From Shinella pollutisoli (GTDB lineage: Bacteria; Pseudomonadota; Alphaproteobacteria; Rhizobiales; Rhizobiaceae), in the NCBI RefSeq assembly GCF_024609765.1, contig NZ_JANFDG010000004.1, positions 124,001 through 188,000 of the forward strand: 64,000 nt of DNA. The letters run 5' to 3'. The notes under the pieces are model-generated. The model did no database searches and was not told the origin of the DNA. It saw only the letters and a program-made list of their open reading frames with translations. The position numbers were made by a program, and so were the translations under genes. Positions 25,733-35,578 of this stretch are shown here, piece by piece (positions within the stretch are counted from its first letter, which is position 1; the number at the start of each line of letters is the position of its first letter).

Positions 25733-28227
25733 CACGGCGATCCCCCAGCTCGGCGCTCCGCCTCCACCGGGAGCTCACGGCCATCTGGGCCACGCCACCC
25801 GGATGGGGCCGCCTCAAGGCGGTCAACCACACGACCATCGGCAAGCGCTTCATGCTGACGGCGCTCGTCTTCTTCGCCATCGGCGGCGTGCTGGCGATGC
25901 TGATCCGCACGCAGCTCGCGACCACGCAAAGCGCCTTCCTCGACGCCGCCGCCTATGCGCAGGTCTTCACCATGCACGGCGTGGTGATGATGTTCCTCTT
26001 CGCCATCCCCTTCTTCGAGGGCCTGGCGATGTATCTGCTGCCGAAGATGCTCGGCAGCCGCGACCTCGCCTTCCCCCGCATGTCCGCCTATGGCTACTGG
26101 TGCTATCTCTTCGGCGGGACCTTCCTCGTCGGCGCGCTCCTCGCCGGCGTCGCACCGGCCGGCGGCTGGTTCATGTACACGCCGCTCTCCTCGGCGACCC
26201 ATGCGCCGGGCATCAACGCCGACGTCTGGCTGCTCGGCATCACCTTCGTCGAGATCTCGGCGCTGTCCGCCGCGGTGGAGGTCCTCGTCAGCATCCTGAA
26301 GCTGCGTGCGCCCGGCATGTCGCTGACGCGCATGCCCGTCTTCGCCTGGTACATGCTGATCGTGGCCGGCATGATGCTGATCGGCTTCCCCCCGCTCATC
26401 CTCGGCTCCATCCTGCTGGAGGCCGAGCGCGCCTTCGGCCTGCCCTTCTTCGATCCCGTCCGCGGCGGCGATCCGCTGCTCTGGCAGCATCTCTTCTGGC
26501 TGTTCGGCCATCCGGAGGTCTACATCATCTTCCTCCCGGCCGCGGGCGTGCTCTCGACCGTCATCCCGACGCTCGCCCGCCGCCCGCTCGAAGGCTACGA
26601 GATCGTCGTGGCGGCGGTCATCGCCGTCGCCTTCCTCTCCTTCGGCCTCTGGGTGCATCACATGTACACGGTCGGCATCCCGCACGTCGCCCTGTCCTTC
26701 TTCTCGGCGGCGAGCGGGCTGGTCGCGGTGCCGACCGGCGTGCAGGTCTTCGCGTGGCTCGCGACGCTCGCCCACGGCAGGCCGCGCTTCTCCGTGCCCA
26801 TGCTGCACGTCTTCGGCTTCCTGTTCGTCTTCGTGCTGGGCGGGCTGACCGGCGTGATGCTCGCCATGGTGCCCTTCGACTGGCAGGCGCACGACACCCA
26901 TTTCGTCGTCGCCCATCTCCACTACGTGCTGGTGGGCGGGTTCGTCTTCCCCATGCTCGCCGCGGCCTATTACTGGCTTCCCCACATCTTCGGCCGCCAG
27001 CCCGTGCAGCACCTCTCCCATGCCGCCTTCTGGACGATCTTCATCGGCTTCAACCTGACCTTCTTCGCCATGCACCTGACCGGGCTCCGCGGCATGCCCC
27101 GGCGGATCTCCACCTATCCGCCGGAGGCCGGCTGGGAGACGCTCAACCTCGTCTCCTCGATGGGCGGCTTCGTCATGACCACGGGCTTCGCCCTCGTCGC
27201 GCTGGACCTGCTGCTGCTCGCGGTCTTCGGCAAGCCCTTCCGGCGCAACCCGTGGCGGGCCGGAACGCTGGAATGGGCGATGCCGACCCCGCCGCCCGCC
27301 TATGCCTTCGCCTCGCTTCCGGAGGTCCCGGCCCGCGCCGACCGGCTCGACCCGGACCGGCTCGGCCCGGCGCTCGCGGCGGGGAAGGGCTATCTCGGCG
27401 CCACGCGCCACGGCTGGATGGAGGTGCTCGGCGTCGACATGGTGAGCGGAAGGCCGGAGCAGCTCGTCGTCCTGCCGAGAAGGACCAGCCTTCCCCTGTG
27501 GACGGCGCTTGCGACCGGGAGCGTCTTCGCTCTCCTGCTCTTCAAGCTCTATTGGCTCGCCCTGCCCGCGCTCCTCGTCGTGACCGCCCTCTTTCTCCTC
27601 TGGACGCGCGATTGCGGCCTGAGGACCGATCTTGCCGACCTGCCCGTCGGGCACGGCCCGGACCTGCCGCATCACTACCAGAGCGAACGGCCGCCGTCCT
27701 ACTGGGCGATGATCTTCACCCTCGCCGCCGACGCGACCCTCTACGCGTCGCTCCTGTTCGGGGCGCTCTTCCTGTGGCTGTCCGCCCCCGGCTGGCCGCC
27801 CGGCCTCGCCATCCCCCTCGGCGCCTTCACCGCCGCCGCGGTCGCCGCCGCGCTCGCCGTCGCGGCCGTGTCCGTCCGCAGCGCCGACGGCGGGACGGCG
27901 GGACGCCTGTGCGTCGCCGCGCTCGCCTACGCCGCAGCGCTGGTCGTCCTCGTCGCCTTCCTCGCGGACATTCGCGGCGCGGCGGTGCGACACGCCGCCG
28001 TGGCCAGCGTCTTCGCCGTCACGAGCTACGCCGTCCTTCACGTCGCGGTCGGTCTCGTCCTGTCGCTGTTCTGCGTCTGGCGCGTCGGAAGCGGACATGT
28101 CTCCGCCCGCCGGGATCTCGACCTGCGCCTCGCGCGGCTCTGGCACATGTTCACGCTGGTCACCGGCCTTGCCGCGACGGCCTTCCCGTTCGTCCTGAAC
28201 GTTCTGACCGGCGGAGCGGGCCCATGA
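25729..28227 (+). CDS. Cytochrome c oxidase subunit I fused to subunit III
   Basis: An 832-residue fusion. Residues about 1-560 are subunit I with twelve helices: low-spin heme His83 (MHGVV), the HPEVY active-site motif (H261, E263, Y265), the CuB pair H310-H311 (WVHHMYT) and heme ligands H396/H398 (VAHLHYV). Residues about 640-832 are a shortened subunit III (SYWAMIFTLAADATLYASLLFG, then further helices). The active site therefore looks complete. At the K-channel lysine position (TG-V-K-V-F in most A-type oxidases) this protein has Q339 (PTGVQVFAWLATL). Proton pumping or uptake could differ. It is an alternative aa3/caa3-like terminal oxidase translated with subunit II. Confidence 0.9.
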   Translation: MTRRSPSSALRLHRELTAIWATPPGWGRLKAVNHTTIGKRFMLTALVFFAIGGVLAMLIRTQLATTQSAFLDAAAYAQVFTMHGVVMMFLFAIPFFEGLAMYLLPKMLGSRDLAFPRMSAYGYWCYLFGGTFLVGALLAGVAPAGGWFMYTPLSSATHAPGINADVWLLGITFVEISALSAAVEVLVSILKLRAPGMSLTRMPVFAWYMLIVAGMMLIGFPPLILGSILLEAERAFGLPFFDPVRGGDPLLWQHLFWLFGHPEVYIIFLPAAGVLSTVIPTLARRPLEGYEIVVAAVIAVAFLSFGLWVHHMYTVGIPHVALSFFSAASGLVAVPTGVQVFAWLATLAHGRPRFSVPMLHVFGFLFVFVLGGLTGVMLAMVPFDWQAHDTHFVVAHLHYVLVGGFVFPMLAAAYYWLPHIFGRQPVQHLSHAAFWTIFIGFNLTFFAMHLTGLRGMPRRISTYPPEAGWETLNLVSSMGGFVMTTGFALVALDLLLLAVFGKPFRRNPWRAGTLEWAMPTPPPAYAFASLPEVPARADRLDPDRLGPALAAGKGYLGATRHGWMEVLGVDMVSGRPEQLVVLPRRTSLPLWTALATGSVFALLLFKLYWLALPALLVVTALFLLWTRDCGLRTDLADLPVGHGPDLPHHYQSERPPSYWAMIFTLAADATLYASLLFGALFLWLSAPGWPPGLAIPLGAFTAAAVAAALAVAAVSVRSADGGTAGRLCVAALAYAAALVVLVAFLADIRGAAVRHAAVASVFAVTSYAVLHVAVGLVLSLFCVWRVGSGHVSARRDLDLRLARLWHMFTLVTGLAATAFPFVLNVLTGGAGP

Positions 28228-28541
28228 ACGCGAACCCCTTCTTCGGCCTCTTCGCGGTCTGGATCGGCTGGGCCGGCGGCTTTCTCCTGCTCTACGGACT
28301 TCAGGCGACCGGTTGCCGGGCGGGCTGGGACGGCGACATGATAGGCCCGATCTCCGTCCTCCGCCTGCTGCTGGTCGCGGCGACCGCGGGCGTCGTCCTC
28401 GTGCTCCTCGCGCTCTGGCGGAAGGCGGGGCGGGAGGGGCCGGCGTCGTCGCTGGCGCGGATCGCCGGCCTGGCGAACGGCGCGGCGATCCTCGCCACGC
28501 TGTGCTTCGCCGGCGTCCTGTGGCTGCGCATGTGCACATGA
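28224..28541 (+). CDS. Small membrane protein of the oxidase cluster
   Basis: A 105-residue protein with three hydrophobic helices (FGLFAVWIGWAGGFLLLYGL; VLRLLLVAATAGVVLVLLAL; ANGAAILATLCFAGVLWL). It has no recognisable domain. It starts inside the subunit I/III stop (ATGA) and ends at the methyltransferase, so it is an operon member, possibly a small oxidase subunit or assembly factor such as the last gene in CoxMNOP-type clusters. This cannot be decided from sequence. Confidence 0.75.
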   Translation: MNANPFFGLFAVWIGWAGGFLLLYGLQATGCRAGWDGDMIGPISVLRLLLVAATAGVVLVLLALWRKAGREGPASSLARIAGLANGAAILATLCFAGVLWLRMCT

Positions 28542-28561
28542 TGAAAACAGCGAGAGGTGAA

Positions 28562-29236
28562 ATGTCAGGAGCGGAAAGACAACGCCGGATCTATCGCCGG
28601 TGGGCCCCGATCTACGATCCCATCTATTCGAGGATCCTGCAGCGGGCGCACCGGCGCCTGGCGGAGGTGGCGGGCCGGCACGGCGGCGACGTGCTCGAGA
28701 TCGGCGTGGGGACGGGGCTCGGCCTGCCCTACTATCCGCCCGCGTGCCGGATCACCGGGATCGACGTCTCGCACGACATGCTCGCGCGGGCGAAGGCGCG
28801 GGCCGCGCGCGAACCCCTGCCGAACGTCGTCGGCCTCCGGGTCATGGACGCGCACCGACTCGATTTCCCGGCGGATGCGTTCGACGTCGTCACCCTCCCC
28901 TTCGTCCTGACGCTCGTCGAGACGCCCGAGGCGGTCCTGCGCGAATGCATGCGGGTCGTCCGGCCGGAAGGCCTCGTCCTGGTCGCCAGCCGCATCAGCC
29001 GCGGCGGCCCGCTGCAGGGCGGGGTCGAGAGAGCCCTGGAGCCGCTCGCGCGCCGCTGCGGCCTGAGCACGGCGTTCCATCTCTCCCGCATCGAGCGCTG
29101 GTGTGCGGCGGAGGGGCTCGCCCGCCTCGACGCGGTCGAGACCCTCGATCCCGTCGGCTTCTTCAAGCTCGTGGCCTTGCGGCGCGCGCCGCCGCGGCGT
29201 GCGCAGGCAGAGCCTTCGCGCGATCCCCGGGGATGA
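28562..29236 (+). CDS. Class I SAM-dependent methyltransferase, PmtA-like
   Basis: A 224-residue cytosolic methyltransferase. The opening RIYRRWAPIYDPIYSRIL resembles rhizobial phosphatidylethanolamine N-methyltransferase PmtA and UbiE-type enzymes. SAM motif I is VLEIGVGTGLGLPYYP, the acidic ribose-binding end is GIDVSHDM, then DAHRLDFPADAFDVV and the motif RVVRPEGLVLV. ATGs at 28538/28541 overlap the upstream stop; the one at 28562 was chosen because GAGAGGTGA is well placed. It might methylate a phospholipid or a quinone serving the oxidase. The product is not determined. Confidence 0.78.
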   Translation: MSGAERQRRIYRRWAPIYDPIYSRILQRAHRRLAEVAGRHGGDVLEIGVGTGLGLPYYPPACRITGIDVSHDMLARAKARAAREPLPNVVGLRVMDAHRLDFPADAFDVVTLPFVLTLVETPEAVLRECMRVVRPEGLVLVASRISRGGPLQGGVERALEPLARRCGLSTAFHLSRIERWCAAEGLARLDAVETLDPVGFFKLVALRRAPPRRAQAEPSRDPRG

Positions 29237-29244
29237 TGCCGGGT

Positions 29245-30117
29245 TCACGCCGCCTGCCGGCGCAGCGCCGTCAGGAAATCCTGCACCGGCGCGCGCAGGG
29301 GCTCGTTGCGGCGGTGGAAGGCGATGATGGAGACGTCGGGCATGTCGGCGATGGGGCGGGAGACCAGGCCCTGCATGGCATAGTCGCGCGAGGTCATCGC
29401 ATCGACGATGCCGACGCCGCCGCAGGCGCGCACCATGCTGCAGACATTGGCGCAGAACGGCACCACGCAGACGGGATCGTAGCTCAGCCCCTTCGCCGCG
29501 AAGGCCGCGCGGATGGTGCCGCCCATCGGCGACCAGTCGGCATTGTAGCAGACCAGCGGGACCGCCGCGACGGCGGCGCAGGTCAGCGTCTCCGACTGCG
29601 CCAGCGGATGGTCGGTCCTCAGGACCGCGACGAGCTGCGTCTGCCCCACCTTGTAGGCCTGGAACTCGGCCTTCGGCGGCAGCGCCATCTGCAGGCCGAT
29701 GTCCGCCTCCCCCTTGCGCAGGTCGTCCTCCGGCGAATGGACGCGCAGCACGATGCGCTTCTTCCAGTTGCGGTATCCGGCGCGCACGAGGATCGGGCCG
29801 ATGAAGCTCTCGACGAGGGCGGGCGTCGCCGAGACCGCGACCGGCCGGGAGGCGAGGTTGCGCAGCGTCGGCAGCTTGGAGCGGACGAGCGCATGGGTGT
29901 TGAAGATCGTCAGCGACAGCGCGAAGAGCTCGTTCGCCTCGTGGGTCGGCTCCAGCCGGTTTCCCGTCCGATGGAAGAGCGAGAAGCCGAGCTGCCTTTC
30001 CAGCCGCTTCAGCCGGCCGCTGACGCTGGGCTGGGAGATCCCCAGCAGCCGCGCGGTCTCCGTGGTGGTCCCCACGCGCATCAGCGTGCCGAACAGTTCG
30101 AGCTCCCGGAGGTCCAT
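29245..30117 (-). CDS. LysR-family transcriptional regulator
   Basis: A 290-residue regulator with an N-terminal winged helix (TETARLLGISQPSVSGRLKRLERQLG) and a two-lobe effector domain (VSATPALVESFIG; GEADIGLQMALPP). The ATG at 30117 was preferred over one at 30123 because AAGGA is 7 bases upstream. It faces the peptide-type ABC operon across 148 bases and is its probable activator. A dyad directly before its start (30118-30133) may be its own site. The effector is unknown. Confidence 0.88.
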   Translation of the reverse strand: MDLRELELFGTLMRVGTTTETARLLGISQPSVSGRLKRLERQLGFSLFHRTGNRLEPTHEANELFALSLTIFNTHALVRSKLPTLRNLASRPVAVSATPALVESFIGPILVRAGYRNWKKRIVLRVHSPEDDLRKGEADIGLQMALPPKAEFQAYKVGQTQLVAVLRTDHPLAQSETLTCAAVAAVPLVCYNADWSPMGGTIRAAFAAKGLSYDPVCVVPFCANVCSMVRACGGVGIVDAMTSRDYAMQGLVSRPIADMPDVSIIAFHRRNEPLRAPVQDFLTALRRQAA

Positions 30118-30133
30118 TATCATCCTTGTGATA
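30118..30133. promoter_or_regulatory. Dyad at the LysR start (candidate LysR box)
   Basis: TATCA-TCCTTG-TGATA is a perfect inverted repeat touching the LysR start codon. It has the ATC/GAT arms common in LysR-type sites. Binding here would block the regulator's own expression and could also position it for the divergent operon. Confidence 0.45.
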
Positions 30134-30159
30134 GTAGCTAGCGTATTTATTATTATTCC

Positions 30160-30171
30160 GGGGCATGCCCC
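30160..30171. promoter_or_regulatory. 12-bp perfect palindrome in the LysR/ABC intergenic region
   Basis: GGGGCATGCCCC lies in an otherwise AT-rich divergent promoter, 94 bases before the binding-protein start. It could be a second regulator site or a short stem. No further support. Confidence 0.3.
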
Positions 30172-30265
30172 TTGTCTAATGTGAAATCGTCACCAATACG
30201 GCCGCGCGATCCCGCGGCGGCGGTTCGAGACGGGTTTTCACGAAAGGTTACAGGAGGGCCTCTTC

Positions 30266-31774
30266 ATGCTTCGCCGACTCAATTTGAAATGTCTGCTTCT
30301 GGCTTCGGCGTTTTCGCTCGCAGCCGCGGCCGCGCATGCGCAGACGCTGCGCGTGGCGATGGGCTACGATCCGGTGAGCCTCGATCCGATCGCCACCAGC
30401 GACAACGGCTCGATCTGGACGCAGCTCCTGATCTTCGACACGCTCATCCGCCCGGACAAGACCGGCGAGGGGCTGGAGCCGGGGCTCGCCGAGAGCTGGA
30501 CCGTCTCCGACGACGGGCTGACGCTGAACTTCAAGCTGCGCGACGCGAAATTCTCCGACGGAACGCCGGTCACCGCCGAGGACGTCAGGTTCTCGATCGA
30601 GCGGGCGGCCTCGGAAGCCTCGGGCTGGGGCCGCTTCTACCGGCCGATCACCAGCTTCGAGATCGTCGGCGAGCGCGAGATCACCATGAAGCTCGCCGAG
30701 CCCTTCACGCCGGCCTTCAACAATCTCGCGCTCTTCGCCGCCGCGATCCTGCCGAAGGCGCAGGTGGAGGCCAAGGGCGACGCCTTCTTCGACGCGCCGG
30801 TCGGCTCCGGCCCGTTCGTGCTGAAGTCCCGCGTCCGCGGCTCGCGCGTGGAGCTTGCGAAGAACCCGCACTACTGGCAGGAGGGCAAGCCCTTCGTGGA
30901 CGAGGCGGTGCTGGAGGTCGTCACCGAGCCGTCGGCCCGCGTCATCAAGCTGGAGGCCGGCGAGGTGGACGTGGCGCTCGACCCGCCGCTCAACCAGCTC
31001 AAGGAGCTGGACTCCAAGGACGGCATCAGCGTCGGCCAGACCATTCCCTACCGCGCCGATTTCGTGCAGCTCAACACCACCCGCAAGCCCTTCGACGACG
31101 AGCGCGTGCGCCAGGCGCTGAACTATGCGGTGGACAAGAACGCGCTGGTGCAGGGCGTTCTCTACGGCGCGGGTAAGCCCGCCGCGTCCGCCATGCCGGT
31201 CATGGCCTATGCCGATCCGGACCTCCAGCCCTATGCCTACGATCCGGCGAAGGCCAAGCAGCTGCTGGCCGATGCCGGCTACGGCGACGGCTTCGAGGCG
31301 CAGCTCGTGGTCGATTCCGGCGCGGCGACCAGCCGCAATGCCGCGATCGCCCTGCAGGCGATGCTGCAGCAGGTCGGCGTGAAGCTGAAGGTGCAGATGC
31401 TGGAGGGCGGCACCCAGTGGGAAACCACCAAGGCCGGCAACTACGACATGTCGGTCTCCTACACCACCTCCGACACCATCGACCCGGACCAGATCATCGG
31501 CTTCGTGGCGGTCAACCCGGAGCGGGCGAACGCCTATCACACGCAGTGGAAGAGCGACCGCCTCAACGAGCTCTATGCCGAGGAGCGCAAGACCGTGAAC
31601 GGCGAGGCGCGCGGCGCCATGTTCAAGGAGATGATCCAGATCCTGCATGACGGCGCGCCCTACATCTTCCTCTACCATCCGGCCTCCGCCTGGGCGGTGC
31701 AGGACAAGGTGAAGGGCTTCGAGATCCTGCCGACGTCGAACTTCCGCCTCGAGGACGTCAAGCTCGAGAACTGA
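30266..31774 (+). CDS. Peptide-type ABC transporter substrate-binding protein (family 5)
   Basis: A 502-residue periplasmic protein of the DppA/OppA family. The signal peptide LKCLLLASAFSLAAAAAHA precedes mature QTLRVAMGYDPVSLDPIAT. Family marks include EPGLAESWTVSDDGLTLNFKL and FSDGTPVTAEDVRFSIERA. It opens an operon with two permeases, two ATPases, a beta-lactamase-like hydrolase and a D-amino-acid aminotransferase. The ligand may therefore be a peptide holding D-amino acids, such as cell-wall fragments. Two hairpins follow its stop codon. Confidence 0.92.
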   Translation: MLRRLNLKCLLLASAFSLAAAAAHAQTLRVAMGYDPVSLDPIATSDNGSIWTQLLIFDTLIRPDKTGEGLEPGLAESWTVSDDGLTLNFKLRDAKFSDGTPVTAEDVRFSIERAASEASGWGRFYRPITSFEIVGEREITMKLAEPFTPAFNNLALFAAAILPKAQVEAKGDAFFDAPVGSGPFVLKSRVRGSRVELAKNPHYWQEGKPFVDEAVLEVVTEPSARVIKLEAGEVDVALDPPLNQLKELDSKDGISVGQTIPYRADFVQLNTTRKPFDDERVRQALNYAVDKNALVQGVLYGAGKPAASAMPVMAYADPDLQPYAYDPAKAKQLLADAGYGDGFEAQLVVDSGAATSRNAAIALQAMLQQVGVKLKVQMLEGGTQWETTKAGNYDMSVSYTTSDTIDPDQIIGFVAVNPERANAYHTQWKSDRLNELYAEERKTVNGEARGAMFKEMIQILHDGAPYIFLYHPASAWAVQDKVKGFEILPTSNFRLEDVKLEN

Positions 31775-31781
31775 TGCCGCC

Positions 31782-31823
31782 GCCTCCGCCCTCCGGGCGG
31801 AGGCCCCTCCGGCCGTAGGCCGG
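31782..31823 (+). terminator. Two tandem GC hairpins after the peptide-binding-protein gene
   Basis: GCCTCCGCCC (31782-31791) and GGGCGGAGGC (31795-31804) form a perfect 10-bp stem with a 3-base loop. A second stem CCGGCC (31809-31814)/GGCCGG (31818-31823) follows. They fill the gap between the binding-protein stop and the permease start. No T-run; likely a stabiliser or attenuator. Confidence 0.7.
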
Positions 31824-31839
31824 CCGCCGGTGACCGCTG

Positions 31840-32775
31840 ATGATACTTGCCATTCTCAAACGACTGCTGATGCTGGTGCCGGTGCTGATCGGGATCACCG
31901 TGATCAGCTTCCTGCTCCTGCAGATCATGCCGGGCGATCCCGCCTCCCGTGCCATGGGCACCCGCGCCAGCGCCGAGGAGCTGCAGGCCATGCGGGAGCT
32001 CTGGGGCCTCGACAAGCCCATCTGGGTCCAGTACCTCTATTTCCTGCGCGACTGTCTGACCGGCAGCTTCGGCGTCTCGATCTTCCACAAGAAGCCGATC
32101 ATCGACCTGGTGGCCGAGCGACTGCCGTTCACGCTCGCCATCGTCGGCTACTCGACGGTCATCGCGCTCGTCATCGCCCTGCCCTTCGCGATCCTCGCCG
32201 CGGCCAATCGCGGGCGCATGCTCGACAATCTCATCCGCCAGATCTTCGTGGTCGTCATCGCCATGCCGCCCTTCTGGCTCTGTTACGTGCTGATCATCTG
32301 GCTGGCGCTGCGCATGGGCTGGTTCTCGACCGGCGGCATCGGCGACGGCTTCGTCGCCAATCTCGGCCGCCTGTTCCTGCCGTCGCTCGTCGTCGGCCTG
32401 TCCACGGCCGCCCTCGTCCAGCAGAGCCTGCGGGCGGCGCTGATCGACACGATGAAGGCCGACTACATCGACACCGCCCGCGCCAAGGGCCTGCGCGGCC
32501 ACGAGGTCTTCCTGCGCCACGTGCTGCCCAACAGCCTGATCTCGACGATCTCGATCATCGGCGTGCGGGTGAGCTGGATCATCGGCGGGACGGTGGTGGT
32601 GGAGAAGATCTTCTCCGTGCCCGGCCTCGGCAGCCTGCTGATCGACGCCATCGTGTCGCGCGACCTGCCGGTCATCCGCGGGCTGACCGTGTTCTTCGCC
32701 ATCATGGTCGTGATCGTCAACCTGATCACGGACATCTGCTACGCGCTCGCCGATCCGCGCGTCCGGCTGGAGTGA
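31840..32775 (+). CDS. Peptide ABC transporter permease, DppB type
   Basis: A 311-residue permease with the usual N-terminus (MILAILKRLLMLVPVLIGITV), six membrane segments and the DppB EAA-type loop YIDTARAKGLRGHEVFLRHV. It ends with DPRVRLE, also typical. It pairs with the next permease to carry the ligand of the upstream binding protein. Only a weak ribosome site is seen, in keeping with lower expression than the binding protein. Confidence 0.93.
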   Translation: MILAILKRLLMLVPVLIGITVISFLLLQIMPGDPASRAMGTRASAEELQAMRELWGLDKPIWVQYLYFLRDCLTGSFGVSIFHKKPIIDLVAERLPFTLAIVGYSTVIALVIALPFAILAAANRGRMLDNLIRQIFVVVIAMPPFWLCYVLIIWLALRMGWFSTGGIGDGFVANLGRLFLPSLVVGLSTAALVQQSLRAALIDTMKADYIDTARAKGLRGHEVFLRHVLPNSLISTISIIGVRVSWIIGGTVVVEKIFSVPGLGSLLIDAIVSRDLPVIRGLTVFFAIMVVIVNLITDICYALADPRVRLE

Positions 32776-32778
32776 ACG

Positions 32779-33600
32779 ATGGGCATTCTCCGCAAACTGC
32801 TGCGCACTCCCGCCGGCGCCGTCGGCCTGCTCATGCTGGCCGTCACGCTCGCCGCGACGATCCTGACGCCGGTGCTGTCGCCCTACGATCCCTTCGCGCT
32901 GGATTTCGGCGGCGCCATGCAGCCGCCGTCGGCCGCGCACTGGTTCGGCACAGACAATTTCGGCCGCGACATCTTCACCCGCGTTCTCGCGGGCGCGGTG
33001 TTCGACCTGCGGCTGGCGCTGATCTGCGTCTTCGGGCCGATGATCATGGGCGTCATGATCGGCCTCGTCGCCGGCTTCTTCGGCGGCATCGTCGACGCGG
33101 CGCTGATGCGCCTCACCGACATCGTCTGGGCCTTTCCCTTCTACGTGTTGATCCTTGCGATCGTCGGCGTCCTCGGGGCGAGCGAGACCAACCTCTACAT
33201 CGCCTTCTTCATCGTCAACTGGATCGGCTACGCGCGCATCGTGCGCGGCGAGACGCTGCTGGTGTCGCGGCTGGAATTCATCGAGGCGACGCGCGTGCTG
33301 CGCTTCGGCAGGCTCCGGGTGATGCTGCGCCACATCCTGCCGAACGTCGTGACGCCGGCGCTCGTCTATTCCATGTCGGACGTGGTGCTGACGGTGCAGG
33401 CGGTGGCGGCCATGTCCTTCTTCGGCCTCGGCGTGCAGCCGCCCGCGCCGGAATGGGGCCTCTTGATCGTCGAGAGCATCGACTACATGCGCGAGGCTCC
33501 CTGGATGACCATTTTCCCCGGCCTCGCCATCGTCTGGATCGGCATCGCCTTCTCGCTTCTCGGCGAGGGGCTTGCGACGGCGCTGAAGCCGAAAGGATGA
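32779..33600 (+). CDS. Peptide ABC transporter permease, DppC type
   Basis: A 273-residue permease. Family marks are the first helix after LLRTPAGAVGL, the HWFGTDNFGRDIFTRVL block found in DppC/OppC, and the cytoplasmic loop FIEATRVLRFGRLRVMLRHI. It begins 3 bases after the DppB-like gene and ends 4 bases before the first ATPase. Confidence 0.93.
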   Translation: MGILRKLLRTPAGAVGLLMLAVTLAATILTPVLSPYDPFALDFGGAMQPPSAAHWFGTDNFGRDIFTRVLAGAVFDLRLALICVFGPMIMGVMIGLVAGFFGGIVDAALMRLTDIVWAFPFYVLILAIVGVLGASETNLYIAFFIVNWIGYARIVRGETLLVSRLEFIEATRVLRFGRLRVMLRHILPNVVTPALVYSMSDVVLTVQAVAAMSFFGLGVQPPAPEWGLLIVESIDYMREAPWMTIFPGLAIVWIGIAFSLLGEGLATALKPKG

Positions 33601-33604
33601 CGCC

Positions 33605-34586
33605 ATGAGCCTCCTGTCCATCCGCGACCTGGTGACCGAGTTCGAAAGCCCGTCCGGCACGGCAAGGGCTGTGGACGGCGTCAGCTTCGACGTCGCCCCC
33701 GGCGAGATCTTCGGCATCGTCGGGGAATCCGGCTGCGGCAAATCCGCGACCTGCCGCTCCATCCTGCGCCTGTTCGGCGGCGCCCCCGCCAGGATCGCCG
33801 GCGGCCGGATCCTGCTCGACGGCGCCGGCGATCTCGCCGCCATGCGCGAGCGCGAGCTGGCGCAGGTGCGCGGCCGCGACGTCGCCTTCATCTTCCAGGA
33901 TCCGCTGACCGCGCTCAACCCGACCATGCGGATCGGCAGGCAGATCGGCGAGGTGATCCGCCGCCACCGCGACGTTACCCGTGCCGAGGCGCGCGACGCC
34001 GCCCTGCAGCTCCTGCGCGACGTGCACGTCACCTCGCCGGAACGCAGGCTGGACGCCTATCCGCACGAGCTGTCCGGCGGTCTGCGCCAGCGCGTCGTCA
34101 TCGCCATGGCGCTGGCGCTGCGTCCGCGCCTCATCATCGCCGACGAGCCGACCACCGCGCTCGACGTCACGGTGCAGGACCAGATCCTGCGCCTCCTGAA
34201 GGAGCGCTGCGACAGCCTCGGCACCTCGATCATCCTGATCACCCACGATCTCGGCGTGGTCTCGCAGATCTGCGACCGCATGGCGGTCATGTATGCGGGC
34301 CGCGTGGTGGAGACCGGCGCGGTGCGCGAGGTGCTGGACGCCCCGTCGCATCCCTATACCCGCGCCCTGCTGGCGGCCCTGCCGGGACAGGTCGGCCGCG
34401 ACAGCGAGCTGGTGCCGATCGGCGGCGCGCCGCCGAGCCTGATCGATCCGCCGCCGGGCTGTCGCTTCGCGCCGCGCTGCGTCTTCGCGCAGCCGCAATG
34501 CAGGATCGGCGCCCCGCCGGCGCTGCGCGCCCGCGCCGGGGCCGGCGAAGGCCATCTCGACGCCTGCATCCTGAACGAGGTCTGCC

Positions 34587-34600
<14 letters not shown>
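33605..34600 (+). CDS. Peptide ABC transporter ATPase, DppD type
   Basis: A 331-residue ATPase with Walker A (GESGCGKSA), signature (LSGGLRQR), Walker B (LIIADEPTTAL) and switch His (LITHDLGVV). The C-terminal oligopeptide-transporter extension has a four-cysteine pattern (GCRFAPRCVFAQPQC and a later Cys) known in DppD to hold an iron-sulphur cluster. The last 14 bases overlap the next ATPase gene, so the two are coupled. Confidence 0.93.
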
Positions 34601-35552
<952 letters not shown>

Positions 35553-35578
35553 CCCATACCCCACAGAGAGATTTTCCG

